64,000 nucleotides of DNA from Ruegeria atlantica (GTDB taxonomy: Bacteria > Pseudomonadota > Alphaproteobacteria > Rhodobacterales > Rhodobacteraceae), in contig NZ_WQCF01000005.1 in NCBI RefSeq assembly GCF_013032455.1, positions 1 through 64,000 on the forward strand. Reading direction: 5' to 3'. The notes beneath the pieces were generated by a model, which ran no database searches, had not been told where the DNA came from, and was given only the letters and a program-made list of their open reading frames with translations. Positions 7,779 to 15,985 of the stretch are shown piece after piece. Every line of letters starts with the position of its first letter. Within the stretch, counting starts at the first letter, position 1. A program made the position numbers and the translations under genes.

Positions 7779-8777
7779 TTAGCCGGGAAATCCCGGCGCG
7801 GGCCTGATTAGGCCGCATTCTATCCCGCGGCGGCTGTATTGAATGGCGTTCATGAATTTGCGGGTGGCCGGGTGTTCGGCCTCCAGCACGCCCAGATGCA
7901 CCAGAATGGCCGCGATGGCGCATTCGCTGGCGCGGGTGGTGCCATCAGTGATCTTCAGCGCCACACCCATGCGTTTTTCCGGAATGATGGCAACGAAAAC
8001 GGCTTCGGCCCCGGTCTTGATCGCGGCGCGGCCATCCATGGCGCGCATAAGCTCGGTGCAGGCCCGGTTCTCGCCCGCCACAAGTTCCGGGTGCTTGATC
8101 ATCGCAGCGGTCAGCTGCTGCGCCGCATCGCTGGCCCTGTCTGATCGGTCAGCGGCCGAGGCAAACCATGCCATCGAGCGGGCCAGCCCCACCAGCGAAG
8201 TGGCAAAGTTCGGGGCCGAGCAGCCATCGATGCCATAGGCTGGGCTGGTCTCGCCGGTCGTTTCTTCAAGAGCCGATAGGCAGGCCTGTTGCACGTCATG
8301 ATCGATCTCAAGATATTCCGGCCCGGCCCCCATATGCTGCGCCACGGTCAGGAAACCGCAATGCTTGCCCGAACAGTTGTTGTGAATTTGGCAGGGTGTA
8401 TCGTCGGCCAGAATTAGCCCGTCCCGAGCCGCCATGTCTTGCGGTTCCTGCGGACCGCAACGCAGATCATGCTCGGTCAGGCCCAAATGGTCCAACCAGG
8501 CCGACACCCGATCCGTATGTATATGCGCGCCGCTGTGAGAGGCGCAGGCCAGTGCCAGATGTTCGCTGTTCAGACCGTATTTCGCGGCGGCGCCAGACGT
8601 AATCAGCGGCAGTCCCTGAATCATCTTGGCCGAGGACCGGGGATAGATCACCGCATTCGGATCGCCCCAGCTTTGCACGATCTGACCGCTGTCATCACAG
8701 ATCACCGCGTGACCCAGATGCAAGCTTTCCAGCAAGGGGCCTCGCCACAGTTCTGTCATTGGTACCGGCTGCGTCAT
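7779..8777 (-). CDS. L-asparaginase (class 3, Rhizobium etli AnsA type)
   Basis: A 332-residue asparaginase of the family typified by R. etli asparaginase II (PF06089); it hydrolyses asparagine to aspartate and ammonia. The serine/lysine active-site set is visible with the same numbering as that enzyme: S48 and K51 in PRSSAKM, and S80 in the ASHSG motif. The cysteine of NNCSGKHCG is the conserved metal-site region. The start at 8777 (MTQPVP) has the ribosome site GGAGGGG; an ATG eight codons upstream does not. There is no signal peptide, so it is cytosolic. It is unrelated to the E. coli AnsA/AnsB fold. Confidence 0.88.
   Translation of the reverse strand: MTQPVPMTELWRGPLLESLHLGHAVICDDSGQIVQSWGDPNAVIYPRSSAKMIQGLPLITSGAAAKYGLNSEHLALACASHSGAHIHTDRVSAWLDHLGLTEHDLRCGPQEPQDMAARDGLILADDTPCQIHNNCSGKHCGFLTVAQHMGAGPEYLEIDHDVQQACLSALEETTGETSPAYGIDGCSAPNFATSLVGLARSMAWFASAADRSDRASDAAQQLTAAMIKHPELVAGENRACTELMRAMDGRAAIKTGAEAVFVAIIPEKRMGVALKITDGTTRASECAIAAILVHLGVLEAEHPATRKFMNAIQYSRRGIECGLIRPAPGFPG
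7782..7797. terminator. Hairpin between convergent genes
   Basis: GCCGGGA-AA-TCCCGGC is a perfect inverted repeat across the stop of the minus-strand asparaginase and just after the YCII stop. It could act on both strands, but there is no T-run, so termination is only suggested. Confidence 0.35.
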
Positions 8778-8954
8778 CTGGCCCCTCCGTAATATGCGCA
8801 AAATTCTGCCAATCGCCCTTTCGCCTGTGGCGAAACCTGCGTTAGTGTGTGTATGTCGGCAATCATCGGAATACGCAACTTACAGACGACCCGGCAAGGT
8901 GCGCAGGCGTTTCCGATGGGTATGAGGTTTAGGTCGAGCTAGGAGGCTGGACAG

Positions 8955-9488
8955 ATGGGATCGAAACTCGTCCGTGTGATCGCGGGCCTGTGCGTGGCAG
9001 GGATGGCCACAACTGTAGCCGCTCAGCAGGCGACAAGCACCAACCGCGTGGCAGCAAAAACGGACTGGAGCGTTTTCGTCGAAGACGATCCCACCGAATG
9101 CTGGAGCGTGTCTGCCCCCAAGGAAACCGTCAACACGCGTGGCGGTCGGGTGGTTTCAGTTCGCCGCAGCGATATTCTTTTGTTCGTGTTCTATCGCCCT
9201 AACGCGGATGTCAAAGGACAGGTGACCTTTACCGGCGGCTATCCCTTTGCTCCGGGATCGACCGTGAATGTTGAAATCGACGGTTCAGAGTTCGAGTTCA
9301 TCACCGAAGGCGAATGGGCGTGGCCTGCAACTGCAGGTGAAGACTTGAAAGTTGTTGCAGCAATGAAACGCGGTTCCGAGGCTGTGCTGACCGCTCGTTC
9401 CGAGCGTGGCACGCAGACCAAGGACACTTTCTCGCTTCTGGGCTTTACCGCAGCGATCGAAGACGCCGAGACGCGCTGCACCAACTGA
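8955..9488 (+). CDS. Invasion-associated locus B (IalB)-like exported protein
   Basis: A 177-residue exported protein with a signal peptide (MGSKLVRVIAGLCVAGMATTVAAQ, cleavage about 23/24). The mature part starts TDWSVFVEDDPTECWSVS and ends in a single late cysteine (TRCTN), the pattern of the IalB family, where the two cysteines (C53 and C175 here) may bridge. IalB was named in Bartonella, but homologues are widespread in free-living alphaproteobacteria, so a virulence role should not be assumed. A strong AGGAGG ribosome site precedes the ATG, and a terminator follows. Confidence 0.8.
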   Translation: MGSKLVRVIAGLCVAGMATTVAAQQATSTNRVAAKTDWSVFVEDDPTECWSVSAPKETVNTRGGRVVSVRRSDILLFVFYRPNADVKGQVTFTGGYPFAPGSTVNVEIDGSEFEFITEGEWAWPATAGEDLKVVAAMKRGSEAVLTARSERGTQTKDTFSLLGFTAAIEDAETRCTN

Positions 9489-9507
9489 TCCGCATCTGTT
9501 GACACAC

Positions 9508-9540
9508 GAAACCCCGTCATTTGGCGGAGTTTTCTTTTGT
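9508..9540 (+). terminator. Terminator after the IalB-like gene
   Basis: GAAACCCCG (9508-9516) pairs with CGGAGTTTTC (9525-9534) apart from one mismatch, and is followed by TTTTG. It ends the transcript 20 bp after the stop. Confidence 0.6.
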
Positions 9541-9652
9541 CCGAGCCACGTATCGATCTTACGTACCGTCAATCTAGGAATTTGATCCGCATCAAGGCGG
9601 GCCGCCAGATTTTCTGAACTACTCAGTTTAGAAAATCAGAAGGAGCCATCGA

Positions 9653-9820
9653 ATGCTGAACAAATTCCTCGTCGCGTTTATGATGACGGCTGCCGTATTG
9701 TTGAGCGCATGTGAAAAAGACACGGAAACCTACCCCGTGACTGGTGAGCAGTGCGGCCCGGAAGATCCCGTGAAAACGCTGGACGCCGCAGACTGCGATA
9801 TTCTGCCTGCGGGCATCTAA
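9653..9820 (+). CDS. Small lipoprotein (55 residues)
   Basis: A short gene with a good ribosome site (AAGGAG, eight bases before the ATG). It encodes a type II signal peptide with a lipobox (LLSAC, lipidated C20) and a short acidic mature part containing two further cysteines (QCGPEDP and DCDILP). No family is recognised. It is likely to be anchored in the outer or inner membrane facing the periplasm. The gene is monocistronic: a terminator lies on either side. Two regularly spaced cysteines in so short a mature chain could form a disulfide. Confidence 0.7.
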   Translation: MLNKFLVAFMMTAAVLLSACEKDTETYPVTGEQCGPEDPVKTLDAADCDILPAGI

Positions 9821-9850
9821 CAGGTTTTCTGAACCTGCAGACATCAATTG

Positions 9851-9890
9851 TGGCCGCATTGGCATTGCCAGTGCGGCCAAGCCGTTTTTG
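9851..9890 (+). terminator. Terminator after the small lipoprotein gene
   Basis: TGGCCGCATTGGCA pairs with TGCCAGTGCGGCCA (9850-9879, one mismatch, tiny loop) and is followed by GCCGTTTTTG. The length and strength of the stem support a genuine transcription end for the 55-residue gene. Confidence 0.75.
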
Positions 9891-9949
9891 GGGCCTTTGT
9901 TGATGCGTGCTATCGTTGCTTTTTGCGAAGCATCTGATGGGAATGGAAC

Positions 9950-10327
9950 ATGCGTTACTTGTTGCTCATACTGCTTTTTTCACCTGCGGCACTCGCAGAT
10001 CCTTCGTTGGAGTGTTCTGACGCAAGCTCGCAGGTGGAAATCGGTGAATGCGTTGGTGAAATGGAAAACCGGGTCAACCAGGCGGTGGAAGCGAGTTTCA
10101 GAATCGCGCAGCAGGCCGCCACTGAACTGGACGAGGTCACTGGCCGTGTGGTCGCGCAACCGGCGCTGGAGGCGGCACAGAAAGTCTGGGTCATTTACCG
10201 GGATACCCAATGCGAGGCCGTCGGCGCATCCTATGGCGGAGGCTCTGGTACCGGCATCGCCATCACATCTTGCCGGGTTGAGCTGGGCCGGGCGCGTGTG
10301 GAAGAATTGCTAGCCTTTGCGAATTAG
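9950..10327 (+). CDS. LprI-like (DUF1311) exported protein
   Basis: A 125-residue exported protein with a signal peptide (MRYLLLILLFSPAALA). The mature part shows the DUF1311 pattern: C-(x)n-C near the start (LECSD, GECVGEM), a helical middle, AQKVWVIYRDTQCEAVGASYGGGSG, then a terminal SCRVELGRARVEELL. This domain is named after the Mycobacterium lysozyme inhibitor LprI, but most proteobacterial members are uncharacterised. The four cysteines probably form two disulfides in the periplasm. Confidence 0.8.
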   Translation: MRYLLLILLFSPAALADPSLECSDASSQVEIGECVGEMENRVNQAVEASFRIAQQAATELDEVTGRVVAQPALEAAQKVWVIYRDTQCEAVGASYGGGSGTGIAITSCRVELGRARVEELLAFAN

Positions 10328-10420
10328 GCCGGACGAATTCTTTTGATCTTTGCGCTCGATCCTATATAGAGGCGCATCCCAAGCCAGAATCCTTCGAGAT
10401 ACGCCCCAGTAGGTACCCCA

Positions 10421-11608
10421 ATGTCGCCCAAAGCGCCGATCACTCAAGACGTCATGACCATCCCCCGCAAATTGCCCGAGGGGAAGATTAACCTTGTCGG
10501 CCTGACCCGCGACCAGTTGCGCGAGGTGCTGATCGAAAATGGCACGCCGGAAAAACAGGCCAAGATGCGCACCGGGCAGATATGGCAGTGGATCTATCAA
10601 TGGGGCGTGCGAGACTTTGCCGAGATGACAAATCTGGCCAAAGCCTATCGTGCGCAGTTGGCCGAGACTTTCGTGATCGAAATCCCCGAGGTCGTGACGC
10701 GCCAGGTGTCCGAGGACGGCACCCGAAAGTATTTGTGCCGCATCGCGGGGGGGCACGAGGTCGAGGTGGTTTATATCCCTGAAGAAGATCGCGGCACGCT
10801 GTGTATCTCGTCTCAGGTCGGGTGCACGCTGACTTGTTCGTTCTGTCATACGGGTACGCAGAAACTGGTACGCAACCTGACGGCGGCCGAAATTGTCGGG
10901 CAAGTGATGATGGCCCGCGATGATCTTGAGGAATGGCCGGTTCCCGGTGCGCCCAAGGATGAAACGCGGCTGCTGTCGAACATCGTTCTGATGGGTATGG
11001 GCGAGCCGCTTTATAACTTCGACAACGTCCGCGACGCGATGAAGATCGCCATGGACCCCGAAGGAATTTCTCTGTCGCGCCGCCGGATCACCCTGTCGAC
11101 CTCGGGCGTGGTGCCCGAAATTGCGCGCACGGCAGAAGAGATTGGTTGCTTGCTGGCGATTTCCTTCCACGCAACCACCGATGAAACCCGCGACGTGCTG
11201 GTTCCAATCAACAAGCGTTGGAATATCGAGGAGTTGCTGCAGGCGCTAGCCAGCTATCCCAAAGCTTCGAATTCCGAGCGGATCACCTTTGAATATGTGA
11301 TGCTGGATGGCGTCAATGACAGTGACGAGGATGCGCACCGTCTGATCGACCATATCAAGCGTCATAACATCCCGGCCAAGATCAACCTGATCCCGTTCAA
11401 CGAATGGCCCGGCGCGCCCTACAAGCGCAGCTCGAACAACCGCATCCGGGCGTTTGCGAATATCATTTATCAGGCTGGTTATGCCTCTCCGATCCGCAAG
11501 ACACGGGGCGAGGACATCATGGCGGCCTGTGGCCAATTGAAATCAGCCACCGAACGTGCCCGCAAGTCACGCAAGCAGATTGAGGCCGAGGCTGGGCTGC
11601 AAAGTTAA
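10421..11608 (+). CDS. rlmN: 23S rRNA (A2503-C2)/tRNA (A37-C2) methyltransferase
   Basis: A 395-residue radical-SAM methylase that places the C2 methyl group on A2503 of 23S rRNA and A37 of some tRNAs. The 4Fe-4S ligands are C135, C139 and C142 (CTLTCSFC). The [13 protein letters not shown] segment follows near 195, and the late cysteine of MAACGQLKS (near 370) is the one that carries the methyl intermediate. Length agrees with the family. It is monocistronic, closed by a terminator. Confidence 0.96.
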   Translation: MSPKAPITQDVMTIPRKLPEGKINLVGLTRDQLREVLIENGTPEKQAKMRTGQIWQWIYQWGVRDFAEMTNLAKAYRAQLAETFVIEIPEVVTRQVSEDGTRKYLCRIAGGHEVEVVYIPEEDRGTLCISSQVGCTLTCSFCHTGTQKLVRNLTAAEIVGQVMMARDDLEEWPVPGAPKDETRLLSNIVLMGMGEPLYNFDNVRDAMKIAMDPEGISLSRRRITLSTSGVVPEIARTAEEIGCLLAISFHATTDETRDVLVPINKRWNIEELLQALASYPKASNSERITFEYVMLDGVNDSDEDAHRLIDHIKRHNIPAKINLIPFNEWPGAPYKRSSNNRIRAFANIIYQAGYASPIRKTRGEDIMAACGQLKSATERARKSRKQIEAEAGLQS

Positions 11609-11628
11609 GCTTTTTCGATCGGCTCTTG

Positions 11629-11667
11629 GCGGTCTGCGCTAATTTATTGCGCGGATCGCTGTTTTTT
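11629..11667 (+). terminator. Terminator after rlmN
   Basis: An 11-bp stem with two G-U pairs, GCGGTCTGCGC (11629-11639) / GCGCGGATCGC (11649-11659), is followed by TGTTTTTT. It lies 20 bp after the rlmN stop. Confidence 0.75.
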
Positions 11668-11741
11668 GTATGCGTAATTTGGTATGTTTCCCAAGTCAGC
11701 ATCGGCTCAACGCTTCACTCTTGTGCACGAAGGAGTGAAAG

Positions 11742-11795
11742 ATGTGTTCAGGTGCTAGCGCTTTTGTTCAGGGCCGTTATCCTTTTTGCAAGTAA
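11742..11795 (+). CDS. Possible 17-residue peptide upstream of cytochrome P460
   Basis: A very short reading frame (MCSGASAFVQGRYPFCK) begins seven bases after a strong AAGGAG ribosome site and ends 48 bp before the P460 gene. Its first half lies just after a hairpin TTCACTC/GAGTGAA whose 3' arm includes the ribosome site. Nothing recognisable is encoded. It may be a leader peptide or chance. Confidence 0.25.
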   Translation: MCSGASAFVQGRYPFCK

Positions 11796-11843
11796 AACGA
11801 GCGGCGTTCAGGCGAACCTTTTGAATTCAGGTGGGCCATCCTA

Positions 11844-12470
11844 ATGATCTTAAGATTAACACGATTGATTTCGATCTATTTGGCTGCGCTGGCATTTTCG
11901 GGTGCGTTAGCTCCTTATGCTGCTGCGCAATCAACCGACGAAGATGCACATATCGCCATTGAGAATCCTGCCGATCTCTCAAAAGAAGAGGCGTCGCGTA
12001 TTTACAAATCGTTGCAGAAGCGCATGGCGCGGGGATACGACGCCGCGCAGTTGGATTTGCTTATGAATTATCAGAACTGGCCGTTGTTCAATGATGCGCC
12101 CTATATCTCGGCAACTCATGGGCAGCGTTACGTGAACAGCTATGCCAATCGTATGGCGCACAATTACGGGACCTTGCAAGAGGGCGAAAAGCTGCCCGTT
12201 GGCTCGGTCTTGGCCAAGGATAGTGTGACGGTCACGGACGAGGGCAACATTCACCCGGGCGCTTTGTTCGTGATGGAGAAACTGCCCGAAGGCACCAGTC
12301 CGGACACGGCCGACTGGCGTTACATCATGGTGCTGCCGGATGGGTCGATGTTTGGCGACACGACGGGCTTTCGTGCGTCGGCGGTTGCCTATTGCCACGA
12401 CTGTCACGAGGCGGTCGCGGATAGGGATTACACGTTCTTTGTTCCCGAAGACTATATCGCTGGGAACTGA
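11844..12470 (+). CDS. Cytochrome P460 family protein
   Basis: A 208-residue exported c-type cytochrome: signal peptide to about residue 28 (AAAQ), then a P460-type domain ending with the haem attachment site CHDCH (184-188) and YTFFVPEDY. Cytochrome P460 of ammonia oxidisers oxidises hydroxylamine and nitric oxide to nitrous oxide or nitrite, and has an unusual lysine-haem crosslink; K125 in VLAKDSV is a candidate for that lysine, which I cannot confirm. Homologues in heterotrophs have little-known roles. It has no partner genes here and abuts the convergent U32 gene. Confidence 0.8.
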   Translation: MILRLTRLISIYLAALAFSGALAPYAAAQSTDEDAHIAIENPADLSKEEASRIYKSLQKRMARGYDAAQLDLLMNYQNWPLFNDAPYISATHGQRYVNSYANRMAHNYGTLQEGEKLPVGSVLAKDSVTVTDEGNIHPGALFVMEKLPEGTSPDTADWRYIMVLPDGSMFGDTTGFRASAVAYCHDCHEAVADRDYTFFVPEDYIAGN

Positions 12471-12473
12471 TCG

Positions 12474-14132
12474 TCAGACGGCCTCGTTAGGCAGCTTCAG
12501 AGCCGTGGCTTCGCGGCGGCTGAGTTGTTCGCCCTGTTTGCGTTTCGACAGCACCTCGCGGGCCAGCGCGTATTTCTCGTCTTGCCAGAAGATCAGACAG
12601 CCGTTGCAGCCTTTGCCGCAACAGCCCTCGGTGCCGATGCGGTTGGTCTTGAACCGGCGCTCGTTGCCATCCTCGCCGATCTTTTCCACCAGCTCGTCGC
12701 GGCGGCGTTCATAGGCCTTTGGATTGTCACGGCCCGAGGTTTCCAGCCCCTGTACCAGCTTGTCAAAGCGGATGCGGCTCCAGTGTTCGTCGGTCAGGGC
12801 GCGTTCTTTGCGCAGGACGGAATAGACCGGGAAACGGGCACGCAGGTCGTCGATGTTTTCGTGATCGAACAGGGTGAAGGGCAGGCGGATGACGGTTTTC
12901 GTGCTGCCATGCACCACGTCCAGCCGCGCGCCGTCATGGGCGCGCTCGAAATCATAGACCCGCAGCAGAACCGTGTCGCGCGAGATGGGCGAGACAAAAT
13001 CCAGCACATCGCCTGGTTCCAGCTTGTTCTTCACCTCGACCAGAAACGCGTCCTCGGTCACCTCGGTGACGATCCCGGCATATTCCCATTGGGCGATGGA
13101 TGCCGTGTGCTCGTAGTCGTGGGAATAGTTGGTCAGCCGCCCTTCGTGGAAGGCAAGCGTATAGCCGCGGTTCCCGACAGTTTCGAGTTCGCGCATATAG
13201 GGCTTCGGGTCCCAGTTCTCGGGGTCCGCATGATAGTCATCAATGGCCATGCGATAGGCACGGGCGACGATGGCGGCATAATATTCCGACTTGCCGCGCC
13301 CTTCGACCTTGAGGCTGTCGACGCCGATCTTCAGGTACTCATCCAGTTTCGGCATGATGCACAGATCGCGCGAGTTCAGGATATACGAGCCACGATCATC
13401 CTCTTCGATGGGCATCAGATCACCGGGGCGGCAGCCCTCTTCCAGCAGAAACTCGAACAGATCGGCGTTTTCCTCGGTGATGCGCAATTCCTGATGTGTG
13501 CCGTCCTTGAGGCGCAGCTTCAGGCCATAGTTCCAGCGGCAGGAATTGGCACAGTTGCCCTGGTTCGCCCCACGCTCGGCCATGAAATTCGACAGCAGGC
13601 AGCGGCCCGAATAGGTCATGCACATCGCGCCGTGAACAAAGGCCTCAAGCTTGATATCGGGGCATTTCTCGCGGATCTCGACCAGTTCGGGGTACGAGAC
13701 TTCACGCGCCAGAACCACCAGTTCGGCCCCCTGATCCTGCCAGAACTTCACCGACAGCCAGGAACAGATATTGGCCTGGGTCGAGATATGCAGCGGCAGC
13801 TCGGGGGCCCGTTCGCGGACATATTGGAACACGCCGGGGTCGGCGATGATCAGCCCGTCGGGCTTCACCTTGCGGACCGTGTCGATATATTCGTCCAGCT
13901 TCGGGATGTCTTTGTTGTGCGAAAACAGGTTCAACGTCAGGTAGGCGCGTCGCCCGTGCTGGTGGCAGAACTCGACTCCTTCGATCACCTCTTCCAGCGA
14001 GAACTCGGATTTTGTGCGCAGCGACATATCCGGCGTACCCAGATACACCGCATCCGCCCCGTAAAGGATGGCGAGTTTCAACTTGCGCAGATTGCCCGCA
14101 GGCATCAGCAGTTCGGATCTGGACTGGGTCAT
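12474..14132 (-). CDS. U32-family tRNA U34 hydroxylase homologue (TrhP/YegQ type)
   Basis: A 552-residue protein of the peptidase U32 family. Members once annotated as collagenase-like proteases are now known to include the prephenate-dependent tRNA-U34 hydroxylase TrhP. The Fe-S cysteines are visible as C171, C178, C194 and C198 in HGAMCMTYSGRC and GNCANSCRW. A second cysteine cluster GCCGKGCNGC lies near the C-terminus and is unlike the short E. coli protein. The start MTQSRSELLMPAG matches the family. It is convergent with P460 (three-base gap). Confidence 0.75.
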   Translation of the reverse strand: MTQSRSELLMPAGNLRKLKLAILYGADAVYLGTPDMSLRTKSEFSLEEVIEGVEFCHQHGRRAYLTLNLFSHNKDIPKLDEYIDTVRKVKPDGLIIADPGVFQYVRERAPELPLHISTQANICSWLSVKFWQDQGAELVVLAREVSYPELVEIREKCPDIKLEAFVHGAMCMTYSGRCLLSNFMAERGANQGNCANSCRWNYGLKLRLKDGTHQELRITEENADLFEFLLEEGCRPGDLMPIEEDDRGSYILNSRDLCIMPKLDEYLKIGVDSLKVEGRGKSEYYAAIVARAYRMAIDDYHADPENWDPKPYMRELETVGNRGYTLAFHEGRLTNYSHDYEHTASIAQWEYAGIVTEVTEDAFLVEVKNKLEPGDVLDFVSPISRDTVLLRVYDFERAHDGARLDVVHGSTKTVIRLPFTLFDHENIDDLRARFPVYSVLRKERALTDEHWSRIRFDKLVQGLETSGRDNPKAYERRRDELVEKIGEDGNERRFKTNRIGTEGCCGKGCNGCLIFWQDEKYALAREVLSKRKQGEQLSRREATALKLPNEAV

Positions 14133-14195
14133 GGGTATACCGGGTTTTGGATCAAGGGGGCCTTTTACGGTAATCGCCCCGAGTCCAAAAGCCCG

Positions 14196-14540
14196 TTATC
14201 TGCGACGGAACCGCGCTGTACCGATGACCTCGATCAGTTGCTTGCGGACGGGGTCGGGCTGCGCTTCGACCGCGTTCAGAACTTCGCGCAGTTCGGCGCG
14301 CAACCCGTGCATCTGGTCGATCAGGGAAATCATCATCGACAGAGCATCCGGTTCCATCTCGTACTGGTCATGCAACTCGCAGGCCAGTTCCAGCCGCGCA
14401 ACGTCGAGGCTGTGGTAGATCAGGCCCTGTTCCGTTTGTTCAGGGATCACGATCTCTGCGGCCAGATATTCGGTCAACCGGGTCGAGGTCAAGCGCGTGA
14501 CGGTTTCGATCAGCTGCTCTTCGGTCAGGGTGCGGGTCAT
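14196..14540 (-). CDS. cbpM: Chaperone modulator CbpM
   Basis: A 114-residue MerR-like helical protein that binds and inhibits the co-chaperone CbpA. The family pattern is seen as LTEEQLIETVTRL, then the middle LDVARLELACELHDQYEMEPDALSMMISLIDQMHGLRAEL. It overlaps cbpA by four bases (ATGA), which supports the pair and co-translation. Low overall conservation is normal for CbpM. Confidence 0.85.
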   Translation of the reverse strand: MTRTLTEEQLIETVTRLTSTRLTEYLAAEIVIPEQTEQGLIYHSLDVARLELACELHDQYEMEPDALSMMISLIDQMHGLRAELREVLNAVEAQPDPVRKQLIEVIGTARFRRR

Positions 14541-15454
14541 GACGGCATTCCTTTGCGCGGATCATAGCGGTGGTTCTCGCGCCATGTCTCCATGAAGTGC
14601 TTCAGGTCTTCGTCGATCTTGTCCGGCATCGCGACAGTCAGTTCGATCAGTTGATCGCCGCGTTCGGATGAGCCACGCTTCTTCACCCCCTTGCCGCGCA
14701 GGCGCAGGGTCTTTCCGCCGCTGGTGCCCGCCGGCACATTGACATTGACGCCGCCGTCGATGGTGGGGGCGGGCACCTTGCCACCCAGAATGGCCTCGTC
14801 AATCGTGATCGGCAGGGTGATGTGAATGTCGTCGCCCTGACGATCAAAGATGGGGTGTTTCGCAACCGTGACGGTCACCAAAGCATCACCGGGCGGTCCC
14901 TCACCAAAGCCTGGATCACCCTTGCCGCGTAGTCGGATAGTCTGGCCATCGGTGATACCCGCGGGGATTTTGACCTCGATCCGGTCGCCATCGGGCAGGG
15001 TCAGTTTTTGGCTGGCCCCGAACACCGCATCCAGAAAGCTGATCTGCAGGCTGTAGCTGCGATTGTGCCCCGGCGCGTGAAATTCATGAGTGCGCTGGCC
15101 GTAGCCGCCACGGCCCCGCATGAATTCGGCAAAGATGTCCGACATGTCGTCGGGGTCTGCCGCCCGTCCGCGATATGGGTTCCCGGCGGCCTCGGCATAG
15201 TCACGATAGTATTGCTGCTGCGGGCGCTCCTGACCCGAGGCGTCAATCTCACCACGGTCATATTGCGCTCGCTTTTCCGGGTCTTTCAGCAGATCATAGG
15301 CGGCGGCTGCAGCCTTGAACTTGGCTTCGGCCTCGGCGTCGCCGGGTTTCAGGTCGGGGTGGCATTCCTTGGCGATGCGCCGATAGGCTTTCTTAATCTC
15401 GGTGTCGCTGGCGTCTTTGGCGACGCCAAGGACGGAATAGGGATCGTCGCTCAT
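14537..15454 (-). CDS. cbpA: DnaJ-class co-chaperone CbpA
   Basis: A 305-residue type II J-protein that stimulates DnaK and binds curved DNA. The J domain spans about 4-70 with the HPD tripeptide at 32-34. A glycine/arginine-rich linker follows (about 78-125), then two beta-barrel C-terminal domains (KIPAGITDGQTIRLRGKG and NVPAGTSGGKTLRLRGKG are the duplicated signature). There is no zinc finger, which separates it from DnaJ. It is first gene of the cbpA-cbpM pair. Confidence 0.93.
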   Translation of the reverse strand: MSDDPYSVLGVAKDASDTEIKKAYRRIAKECHPDLKPGDAEAEAKFKAAAAAYDLLKDPEKRAQYDRGEIDASGQERPQQQYYRDYAEAAGNPYRGRAADPDDMSDIFAEFMRGRGGYGQRTHEFHAPGHNRSYSLQISFLDAVFGASQKLTLPDGDRIEVKIPAGITDGQTIRLRGKGDPGFGEGPPGDALVTVTVAKHPIFDRQGDDIHITLPITIDEAILGGKVPAPTIDGGVNVNVPAGTSGGKTLRLRGKGVKKRGSSERGDQLIELTVAMPDKIDEDLKHFMETWRENHRYDPRKGMPS

Positions 15455-15601
15455 CTCACCTCTCGCAGGTCAGTCAGAACAGGATGGTTTGATCATGCGT
15501 TTTCACAGGGCCAAAAGGAAGAGGCTTTTGAAACCGCTCGCAAATTCCCGCGAGCCTGTTAACATATGCATGTTTTTAATTATTTTCTGACGGAGACCAC
15601 C

Positions 15602-15985
15602 ATGACGCGCAGACTCAAGTCCATTCTGGCCCTGCTGGCCGGCAATGCCATCGGGTTGCTGCTTGCCGCGCTATTGTTACCGGAATTTGCGATCCGGCCG
15701 ATCTCGTTCATTGTGGTGGTGATCGTCTTTACACTGGTGCAGTGGATTGCCGAGCCCGTGATTCTGAAGCTGGGCCAGAAAAGAGCACCCGCGATCAAGG
15801 GCGGTATCGCACTGATCGTGACTTTCGTGGGTCTGCTGGTGACCGATCTGATCACCAACGGGCTGACCATTGGTGGCATCTCCAACCTGCTGGCGGCGAC
15901 GCTGCTGGTCTGGCTGGGCGCGCTGATCGGCAGCATCGTGTTGCCGATCTATGTGTTTACCGAATTGCGCGAGCCCAAGAAGTAA
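15602..15985 (+). CDS. Four-helix membrane protein of the 4-TMS phage holin superfamily
   Basis: A 127-residue integral membrane protein with four predicted helices (about 8-28, 32-53, 66-86, 96-118) separated by very short loops and a charged C-terminus (ELREPKK). This agrees with the chromosomal 4-TMS holin superfamily (PF04020-like), whose function outside phages is unknown. No endolysin or phage gene is nearby, so a lysis role is unlikely. The ATG at 15602 is chosen because the upstream in-frame codons (from 15566) lack a ribosome site. It abuts the convergent PLP enzyme. Confidence 0.75.
   Translation: MTRRLKSILALLAGNAIGLLLAALLLPEFAIRPISFIVVVIVFTLVQWIAEPVILKLGQKRAPAIKGGIALIVTFVGLLVTDLITNGLTIGGISNLLAATLLVWLGALIGSIVLPIYVFTELREPKK

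Noticed and set aside
11626..11844. A 72-codon frame between rlmN and cytochrome P460
   Set aside because: It starts inside the rlmN terminator hairpin and shows no recognisable features.
12525..14567. A 680-codon open frame on the plus strand opposite the U32 and cbpM genes
   Set aside because: It is a GC-rich antisense shadow of genes with clear family motifs on the other strand.
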